A DNA stretch of 5,204 nucleotides from Candidatus Woesearchaeota archaeon (lineage in GTDB: Archaea > Nanobdellota > Nanobdellia > CSSed11-243R1): assembly GCA_007133845.1 (NCBI GenBank), contig SLLY01000053.1, positions 1 to 5,204 on the forward strand, read 5' to 3'. Position numbers and translations under genes: made by a program. This document shows positions 1 to 4,719 of the stretch, piece after piece (position 1 is the stretch's first letter; every line of letters begins with the position of its first letter). The notes beneath the pieces were generated by a model. It was not told the DNA's origin. It saw only the letters and a list, made by a program, of their open reading frames with translations, and made no database searches.

Positions 1-2
1 AA

Positions 3-293
3 AACTGCGAAGTTTATGACATTGAAAGTGATCCACAATTTGAAAATTATAATACTCTTTATTTGGAATCTATCGCAGTCCTTCCAGAATATCAGGGTAA
101 AGGATGCGGCTCAAAACTATTCAATGGATTATCTAAAATTGCAAAAGAAAAAGGTTACAAAAGGATTACATTACACGCAAGAAAGGAAAATGGTTTTAGT
201 AAGATAATTCAAGGAAAAAATGGAAGAGTTCTAGAAACTTATGAAGAATGGCTTGGAGATGAGGAATTCGATTACCTTGAATTAAAGCTTTAA
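3..293 (+). CDS. GNAT-family N-acetyltransferase, C-terminal part (5' end outside window)
   Basis: The frame is open to the left edge, and 96 residues are visible. They match the C-terminal half of the GNAT fold. A beta-4 strand (about residues 18-27, ending IAVLP) leads into the acetyl-CoA pyrophosphate-binding loop Q31-G-K-G-C-G36, the classic motif A pattern [Q/R]xxGx[G/A]. This is followed by helix alpha-3 and a motif B-like segment ITLHARKENG. GNAT enzymes move an acetyl group from acetyl-CoA to an amine on a small molecule, a peptide or a protein N-terminus; the substrate cannot be read from this part. A TTG at 63 and an ATG at 16 in another frame are not credible starts, because conserved beta-4 sequence lies upstream of the TTG in the same frame. 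The gene ends 34 bases before the zinc-ribbon gene. The family is secure; the substrate is unknown. Confidence 0.85.
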   Translation, partial: NCEVYDIESDPQFENYNTLYLESIAVLPEYQGKGCGSKLFNGLSKIAKEKGYKRITLHARKENGFSKIIQGKNGRVLETYEEWLGDEEFDYLELKL

Positions 294-296
294 AAA
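289..296 (+). promoter_or_regulatory. Possible TATA box for the zinc-ribbon gene
   Basis: TTTAAAAA overlaps the stop codon of the acetyltransferase gene and is centred about 35 bases before the ATG at 328. Archaeal initiation normally falls about 25 bases downstream of the box, which predicts a leader of roughly 8-10 bases. No Shine-Dalgarno-like sequence is present. The spacing is looser than for the other promoters here, and read-through from the acetyltransferase gene is an alternative. Confidence 0.35.
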
Positions 297-327
297 ATCA
301 AATAAATGGTGAATTTCTTTATTTTTC

Positions 328-582
328 ATGAAAACGACAAGAATATGTCCTAAATGCAAATCAAATGATGTTCGCAGAATTCGCGGCGGACTTATAGATG
401 TTCTGGGATTTTCGGAAAATTTTGTATGTGATGAATGTGGATTTTCAAGTCCTATTTTTCCTGATATTGAAGTTTCTGAAAGAAAAAAAAAAGTTAAGCC
501 TGCAAAAGTATCAAATTCGCTAAAAATAGTTTTCATTGTGGTTTTAATTTTATTTATAATAAGTTTAATTATTGTTTTATAA
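328..582 (+). CDS. Small zinc-ribbon protein with C-terminal membrane anchor
   Basis: This 84-residue protein has a rubredoxin-like zinc ribbon with two CxxC knuckles, C7-P-K-C10 and C34-D-E-C37, 23 residues apart. These should bind one zinc ion. A short FSSPIFPDIE stretch follows, then a strongly basic linker (E51-R-K-K-K-V-K57), then a hydrophobic helix of about 20 residues (about 65-84) that runs to the very last residue. The layout is that of a tail-anchored membrane protein with its zinc ribbon in the cytoplasm; the basic linker fits the positive-inside rule. I recall similar short CPKC...C..CGF proteins in archaeal genomes but know no established function. The start is the only ATG before the first knuckle. 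The linker is encoded by a run of ten A (483-492). The 3' end lies 2 bases from the convergent kinase gene. It could equally be described as a conserved hypothetical protein. Confidence 0.8.
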   Translation: MKTTRICPKCKSNDVRRIRGGLIDVLGFSENFVCDECGFSSPIFPDIEVSERKKKVKPAKVSNSLKIVFIVVLILFIISLIIVL

Positions 583-584
583 AT

Positions 585-1157
585 TTAAAAATTTGTATCC
601 TTCCAATTTAATTCTTTTAAAAGTCCTTCGGCATTCGAGTAAAGTTCTATGAGTGTATTGCTATTGTCTATAATATAATCAGAAATTTCCTCACAATTTT
701 CATATAAATCAAAAAGTTTTGCTTCTCTTTGTTCTTGTCTTACAAAATCTCCAAACAAATCAACATCTTTGTTGCTTTTTCTGTTTTTTATTCTTTTGAA
801 TCTTTCATCTCTTTCTGCTTTAATCGAAACAAGAACAAAATCTTTTCCAAGATTATTTTTGAAAAATTCAAGTTCTTCTGAATCCCTCACTCCAGAAATC
901 ACAACCCTTCTATATTGTTTTTTTCTTGCATACTCAACACATGCTTTTGCCCAAATATCATTTCCATATTTTTCTTTATATTCCCTTGAAAATTCTTGAA
1001 TTTGCAATCTGTCTATGTCTTTGTAACCTTCAGATTCCATCTCTTTCTGGATTATTTCACTCATTGTTATTTTGTTAAAATCGTGCTTTCTAACTAAATA
1101 ATCCGCAAAAGCGTCCTTTCCACTTCCAAGTTTTCCACAAACTCCAATAATTTTCAT
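585..1157 (-). CDS. P-loop kinase, NMP kinase / dephospho-CoA kinase-like
   Basis: This 190-residue soluble protein has an N-terminal Walker A loop, G8-K-L-G-S-G-K-D15. A segment around MSEIIQKEM (32-40) lies where NMP kinases carry the acceptor-binding helix. A hydrophobic strand VVISGVR (85-91) resembles the VIDGIR motif of archaeal UPF0200/dephospho-CoA-kinase-like proteins. A basic LID-like region rich in R and K follows (about 116-143), and the C-terminus resembles CoaE-type endings (YIIDNSNTLIELY, 161-173). These families transfer the ATP gamma-phosphate to a nucleotide or to dephospho-CoA, and the acceptor here cannot be fixed. Archaea generally make CoA with an unrelated GTP-dependent kinase, so a (d)NMP kinase or UPF0200-like role is as likely. 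I chose the ATG at 1157 over an in-frame TTG at 1166, because Met-Lys-Ile-Ile directly begins the first strand and a TATA box fits it. It diverges from the ATPase gene. Confidence 0.75.
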   Translation of the reverse strand: MKIIGVCGKLGSGKDAFADYLVRKHDFNKITMSEIIQKEMESEGYKDIDRLQIQEFSREYKEKYGNDIWAKACVEYARKKQYRRVVISGVRDSEELEFFKNNLGKDFVLVSIKAERDERFKRIKNRKSNKDVDLFGDFVRQEQREAKLFDLYENCEEISDYIIDNSNTLIELYSNAEGLLKELNWKDTNF

Positions 1158-1184
1158 GTTTATCAATTATTTAAAATATTCACA

Positions 1185-1200
1185 TATTATAAGTTTTTTC
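1185..1200 (-). promoter_or_regulatory. BRE/TATA promoter of the kinase gene
   Basis: On the minus strand GAAAAAAC (1200-1193, BRE-like) is followed at once by TTATAATA (1192-1185). The TATA centre is about 31 bases before the ATG at 1157, so initiation would give a leader of about 5 bases. No Shine-Dalgarno motif is visible. The BRE/TATA register is the same as at 1210-1225 and 4683-4698. Confidence 0.5.
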
Positions 1201-1209
1201 TATTAGCTC

Positions 1210-1225
1210 AGTAAAACTATTAAAA
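1210..1225 (+). promoter_or_regulatory. BRE/TATA promoter of the P-type ATPase gene
   Basis: AGTAAAAC (1210-1217) is followed directly by TATTAAAA (1218-1225), centred about 27 bases before the ATG at 1249. This predicts a leaderless mRNA beginning at or next to the start codon. The BRE half nearly matches the AGTAAACC ahead of the ribbon-helix-helix gene. A stronger-looking TTTATAAAAATATA at 1235-1248 lies too close to the ATG to serve this start. Confidence 0.5.
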
Positions 1226-1248
1226 GATGTGTCCTTTATAAAAATATA

Positions 1249-3945
1249 ATGAAAAGTTCGTTTCACGCAAAACCTTTTGAAGAAGTATTGAAAAATTTGT
1301 CTACTTCTGAAAAAGGACTCTCTTCAGATGAGGCAAAAAAACGTGTTGAAAAATACGGAAAAAACGAACTTCCTGAACGGGGAGGAGAACATCCTTTAAT
1401 CATATTTTTGAACCAATTCAAAAGTTTTTTAATATACATACTTGTCGCTGCGGCAGTTATTTCTTTTTTCGCGGGACATGCAATTGATACTTATGTAATA
1501 ACAGCAGTCATTCTTGTAAACGCTGGTATGGGTTTTGTACAGGAATACAAAGCAATGAAATCCATTGACGCGTTGAGAGAAATGATTGTTCTCTATGCAA
1601 AAGTTGTGCGTGACGGAGAAATAAAAAAAATACCTGCAAAAGAATTAGTTCCTGGTGATGTCATTATTATGGAAGAAGGTGACAAAATACCTGCGGACGC
1701 AAGAATAATTCGTTCTAAAAATTTCCGGACGGTAGAAGCATCATTAACAGGAGAATCTTTACCTATAAACAAAGACTCAAAAGAACTTAATGAAAAAACC
1801 GCCGTTGCTGATAGGAGAAACATGGTTTTCATGGGAACTTTTGCAGCGGGAGGAGAAGCAAGAGCTGTTGTAACATCTATTGGAATGGAAACTGAAATAG
1901 GAAAAATAGCTGAAAGTATAAGTGGAATCAAAAATGTCAAAGGACATTTCGAACAAAAAACAGATACACTTGCAAAACAAATGGGTGCAATTGCAGGTTT
2001 GACAGCACTTTTCGTGTTTTTGGTTGGCTACTTAATAAGAGGCTTTGAATTCTATGAAATATTTCTTTTTACAATCGCAGCACTTGTTTCGGGAATACCC
2101 GAGGGACTTCCAGCGGTAATGGTTATAGTTCTTGCTGTAGGAGCTCATAGAATGGCGAAAAGAAACGCTATAATAAGAACGCTCCCGGCTACTGAAACTC
2201 TCGGTGTAACTACTGTAATTGCAACAGACAAAACAGGAACGCTCACAAAAAGCACGATGAACGTTGAAAAAATATTTTTACCTGAAGAAGACGTTTTTGA
2301 TGTCACGGGAGAAGGTTGGGAACCTGTTGGAGAATTTTTCCAAAAAGATAAAAAGATTGAACCCTTGAAAAACAAGCGCTTGTCAAAATTTTTACATATG
2401 ACTTCTATATGCAACAATGCAAAAGTCGAAAAAGAAGAAGACAAATATAAAATAATGGGCGACCCGACTGAAGCCGCTCTTGTGGTTTTATCGGAAAAAG
2501 CCGGACTAAAAAAAGAAGTTGTTGCAAAAAGAGACAAAAGAATTGATGATTTACCTTTCAATCCTGAATTAAAATACAGAGCTTCCCTTTCGATGCTTAT
2601 AGAAGAAAACGGCGAAAAGGAAATTTATGTCGTTGGAGCTCCGGAAGCTATTCTTTCCAAATGTTCTGAAATTACCGGTAAAAAAAGCACAAAAAAAATT
2701 ACAGAAAAACAGAAAAAGGAAATTCGCGAAAAAACACATGACTTTGCGGAAAGAGGTATGAGAGTTCTTGGTATTGCTTATAAAAAAGTTCCGAATAAAA
2801 CAGAAAGTCTTGAGGAAGATATGGTTGACAACCTCGTTTTCAAAGGATTAGTAGGAATGCGTGACCCTATAAGAACTGGGGTAAAAGAAGCAATTGAAAA
2901 AACAAAGATGGCTGGAATTAGAGTTATAATGAAAACAGGTGACCATAAAGATACTGCACTCGCAATAGCAAAAGAGATCGGACTTGTCGGAAAGGATAAT
3001 GGAGATTATCCTTTAGCGATGACTGAAATGGAGTTGAATGAACTCTCTGAAAGCGAGTTTAAAGATGTGGTAAAAAATATTTCCGTTTTCGCAAGAGTCA
3101 CACCGAACATGAAACTGAAACTTGTTGAAACACTTCAAGAACAGGGTGAAACAGTTGCAATGACTGGGGATGGAATTAATGACGCACCTGCTTTGAAAAA
3201 GGCAGATATAGGAATTGCTATGGGTATCACTGGAACGGATGTCGCAAGAGAAAGTAGTTCAATGGTGCTTACAGATGATAATTTTGTGTCGATAGTAAAT
3301 GCTGTCGAAGAAGGTAGAACAGTTTTTATTAACACGAGAAATTCGAGTTCATTCTTGATTACAACTAATTTTGCGGAAACAGTTAGCATCATTACTTCAT
3401 TGGCTTTGGGATTTCCTCTTCCTTTGCTTGCAACTCAAATTTTGTGGCTGAATATGGTTACAGACACAACTAGCGCAGGAGCTTTGGCTTTCGAGCCTCC
3501 TCAAAAGGGTGTACTTGAAGAACCGCCAAAGAAAAAAGATGAGAACATTCTTTCGAAAGAAATTATACCTTTTATGATAATGATGACTATTATAATGGCT
3601 ATTTTAACAATCACTGTTTTCAAATATTTCAATATAAATTTTGGATTGGATAAAGCTAGAACTGGCGCTTTTGCAGTTATGGCATTCACACAGCTTTTCA
3701 ATTTCATAAATATGCGTTCCTTGAAAAATTCAATATTCAAAATAGGATTTTTCAGCAACAAACTTGTACCAATATCTTTTGTAATATCTATAGCGCTTTT
3801 GGGGATGGTTATGTATGTACCATTTTTCCAAAACGTATTCAGGTTTGTAAATCTTAGTTTGATTGAAATTTCAATAATATTTGTTCTTTCATCAACTGTA
3901 TTCTTTGCCGGAGAAATATATAAAAGATTGAAATTTAAAAATTAA
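1249..3945 (+). CDS. P2A-type (SERCA/PMR1-like) cation-transporting P-type ATPase
   Basis: This 898-residue membrane pump is full length for the family and uses ATP to move a cation, probably Ca2+, across the cytoplasmic membrane. The N-terminal cation-ATPase domain (about 3-75) begins FHAKPFEEVL. The actuator domain carries T167-G-E-S170. The M4 ion-binding motif is P284-E-G-L-P288. The phosphorylated aspartate is D327 in DKTGTLT. The nucleotide-binding domain includes GDPTEAA (404-410) and GAPE (463-466). The P-domain shows M537-R-D-P540, T563-G-D565 and T639-G-D-G-I-N-D645. About ten membrane segments are seen: M1-M2 near 57-100, M3-M4 near 243-297, M5-M6 near 701-745 and M7-M10 near 772-887. 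Ion ligands matching SERCA are E285, N707, E710, N735, T738 and D739. The usual Lys of KGAPE is Val462, and the M8 Glu is Gln815. Another substrate (Mn2+, Na+ or H+) cannot be excluded. It is transcribed alone from a leaderless-type promoter. Confidence 0.95.
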   Translation: MKSSFHAKPFEEVLKNLSTSEKGLSSDEAKKRVEKYGKNELPERGGEHPLIIFLNQFKSFLIYILVAAAVISFFAGHAIDTYVITAVILVNAGMGFVQEYKAMKSIDALREMIVLYAKVVRDGEIKKIPAKELVPGDVIIMEEGDKIPADARIIRSKNFRTVEASLTGESLPINKDSKELNEKTAVADRRNMVFMGTFAAGGEARAVVTSIGMETEIGKIAESISGIKNVKGHFEQKTDTLAKQMGAIAGLTALFVFLVGYLIRGFEFYEIFLFTIAALVSGIPEGLPAVMVIVLAVGAHRMAKRNAIIRTLPATETLGVTTVIATDKTGTLTKSTMNVEKIFLPEEDVFDVTGEGWEPVGEFFQKDKKIEPLKNKRLSKFLHMTSICNNAKVEKEEDKYKIMGDPTEAALVVLSEKAGLKKEVVAKRDKRIDDLPFNPELKYRASLSMLIEENGEKEIYVVGAPEAILSKCSEITGKKSTKKITEKQKKEIREKTHDFAERGMRVLGIAYKKVPNKTESLEEDMVDNLVFKGLVGMRDPIRTGVKEAIEKTKMAGIRVIMKTGDHKDTALAIAKEIGLVGKDNGDYPLAMTEMELNELSESEFKDVVKNISVFARVTPNMKLKLVETLQEQGETVAMTGDGINDAPALKKADIGIAMGITGTDVARESSSMVLTDDNFVSIVNAVEEGRTVFINTRNSSSFLITTNFAETVSIITSLALGFPLPLLATQILWLNMVTDTTSAGALAFEPPQKGVLEEPPKKKDENILSKEIIPFMIMMTIIMAILTITVFKYFNINFGLDKARTGAFAVMAFTQLFNFINMRSLKNSIFKIGFFSNKLVPISFVISIALLGMVMYVPFFQNVFRFVNLSLIEISIIFVLSSTVFFAGEIYKRLKFKN

Positions 3946-3952
3946 ATTTTTT
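3931..3952 (+). terminator. A/T hairpin with T6 tract at the ATPase gene end
   Basis: AAATTTAA (3931-3938) and TTAAATTT (3942-3949) form a perfect 8-base inverted repeat with a 3-base loop, and the T-run extends to T6 at 3947-3952. The stem includes the last ATPase codons and its stop codon. Archaeal RNA polymerase stops mainly at oligo-T tracts, so the T6 is probably the working part. The A/U-only stem would be weak. Confidence 0.5.
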
Positions 3953-3973
3953 ACTGGAAATATTGGACAATGC

Positions 3974-3989
3974 CCTACAAATTATAAAA
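3974..3989 (+). promoter_or_regulatory. BRE/TATA promoter of the PIN gene
   Basis: CCTACAAA (3974-3981) precedes TTATAAAA (3982-3989), which is centred 26 bases before the ATG at 4012. This spacing is the one expected for a leaderless archaeal transcript. No Shine-Dalgarno motif lies before the start. The position after the ATPase T6 tract supports a separate transcription unit. Confidence 0.6.
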
Positions 3990-4011
3990 AGGTTTTCTCA
4001 TAAATATTATC

Positions 4012-4440
4012 ATGCAAAAAATTTATGTTGACACAAATGTATTCATAAGTTATTGGGACAAGGAATATGGAAGAAATATTGGAGACTTTTTGGAATATTT
4101 TTCCGAAGAAATATTAAAACGTGTTGTAAAATGCGAATTTTATTTAATAATATCAGATTTCGTAATAGAAGAACTCTTATCAATCACATCTTTAAATAAA
4201 AAAGAAATTTTAAAGCAATTTAATCCGTACTTCTCTCTTAAAAAGATTAAAATTTCAAAAATAAACAAAAAAGATTGGGAAAAGGCAGATAAATTAGCTA
4301 AAAAATATAAAATTTGGAAAGGAGATGCATTACACGCCATTAAAGCCAAACAAGAAAATGCGATAGTGATTACGTGGGATATTAAACACTTTAGTAAATT
4401 AGAAGATTATGTATTGGTTCGTTCTCCTAAAGAATTATAA
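4012..4440 (+). CDS. PIN-domain protein, VapC-like ribonuclease
   Basis: This 142-residue protein consists of a single PIN domain, a Mg2+-dependent RNase fold. The acidic residues of the active site are in place: D7 in YVDTNVF, E54 (with E53) in SDFVIEELL, D105 in KGDALHAIKA, and D123 in TWDIKHF. The length is typical of VapC toxins and stand-alone archaeal PIN proteins. VapC enzymes cut tRNA or rRNA and are held in check by a small antitoxin encoded just upstream. Here nothing of that kind lies upstream in the same direction; the nearest candidate, a ribbon-helix-helix protein, is on the opposite strand and overlaps this gene's end by 6 bases. The central part (about 60-100) is lysine-rich and AT-rich. 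The PIN assignment is firm, while the toxin role is inferred. It could also be an RNA-processing nuclease. The promoter spacing supports the ATG at 4012. Confidence 0.85.
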   Translation: MQKIYVDTNVFISYWDKEYGRNIGDFLEYFSEEILKRVVKCEFYLIISDFVIEELLSITSLNKKEILKQFNPYFSLKKIKISKINKKDWEKADKLAKKYKIWKGDALHAIKAKQENAIVITWDIKHFSKLEDYVLVRSPKEL

Positions 4441-4662
4441 CTTAAAACCCTTTTTAGTTGCAAAATTTTTTAGTGCTTTTTTACGATTCTCTTTTGTATA
4501 TCTCGTTTTTCCGTTTAGAATTCCTCGCTGAGATACAATCATTAATCTAGCTGCGTCTCTTAATGCATCGCTTCTGCTTGTGTATATTCCCTCTTCAACC
4601 ATTTCATCAATTATTTCTGTCATTTTTTCAGTTAATTTTGTTGCTACAGTTACAGTTTTCAT
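4435..4662 (-). CDS. Ribbon-helix-helix (CopG/VapB-like) DNA-binding protein
   Basis: This 75-residue protein starts with the ribbon-helix-helix pattern. A short strand KTVTVATKL (2-10) is followed by helix 1 (TEKMTEIIDEMVEEG, 11-25), a turn with Y27-T-S-R-S31, and helix 2 (SDALRDAARLMI, 31-42). Such proteins dimerise through the strands, which insert into the DNA major groove at short palindromes. Residues 45-75 form a basic, probably flexible tail rich in K and R. In VapB-type antitoxins the C-terminal tail is the part that masks the PIN toxin. Its stop codon shares TTATAA (4435-4440) with the PIN gene stop on the other strand. A good BRE/TATA lies upstream, overlapped by a near-palindrome that could be its own operator. 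The RHH fold is clear. Whether it is an antitoxin for the neighbouring PIN protein or an unrelated regulator is open. Confidence 0.85.
   Translation of the reverse strand: MKTVTVATKLTEKMTEIIDEMVEEGIYTSRSDALRDAARLMIVSQRGILNGKTRYTKENRKKALKNFATKKGFKL
4451..4482 (+). terminator. Oligo-T cluster downstream of the PIN gene
   Basis: T5 (4451-4455), T6 (4466-4471) and T6 (4477-4482) lie 11-42 bases after the PIN stop codon. Clustered T tracts are the usual archaeal termination signal. They are also the complement of the lysine codons in the RHH protein's tail, so codon content alone could account for them. Confidence 0.4.
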
Positions 4663-4682
4663 AAAATATTAAAAAAATCAAA

Positions 4683-4698
4683 ATTTATAAGGTTTACT
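4683..4698 (-). promoter_or_regulatory. BRE/TATA promoter of the RHH gene
   Basis: On the minus strand AGTAAACC (4698-4691) is followed by TTATAAAT (4690-4683), centred about 25 bases before the ATG at 4662. This predicts a leaderless transcript. It lies in the 57-base gap after the dUTPase gene, so the RHH gene can be expressed independently of that upstream gene. Confidence 0.6.
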
Positions 4699-4706
4699 AT
4701 AGTTAA
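4693..4706. promoter_or_regulatory. Near-palindrome, candidate RHH operator
   Basis: TTTACTATAGTTAA has a perfect 8-base core (ACTATAGT) and matches in two of three flanking pairs on each side. It overlaps the BRE half of the RHH promoter, where a bound dimer would block TFB. Ribbon-helix-helix proteins, including antitoxins, commonly repress their own genes from such palindromes. The role is inferred from position and symmetry only. Confidence 0.35.
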
Positions 4707-4719
4707 TCATAGAAAACAA

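Noticed and set aside
63..65. TTG start for the acetyltransferase gene
   Set aside because: The same frame upstream is open to the edge and encodes beta-strand sequence expected before the acetyl-CoA loop, so the gene is simply cut by the window.
581..594. AAATTT-AA-AAATTT repeat between the convergent genes as a bidirectional terminator
   Set aside because: The arms are short and A/T only, with no adjoining T tract of useful length on either strand. It is expected by chance in this composition.
1155..1166. TTG at 1166 as the kinase start
   Set aside because: It adds only three residues before Met-Lys-Ile-Ile, is a weak start codon and lies about 22 bases from the TATA centre. The ATG at 1157 begins the first strand directly.
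1235..1248. TTTATAAAAATATA as the TATA box of the ATPase gene
   Set aside because: It looks strong but ends right at the ATG at 1249, so transcription would begin inside the gene and remove the conserved FHAKPFEEVL start. The box at 1218-1225 has the right spacing.
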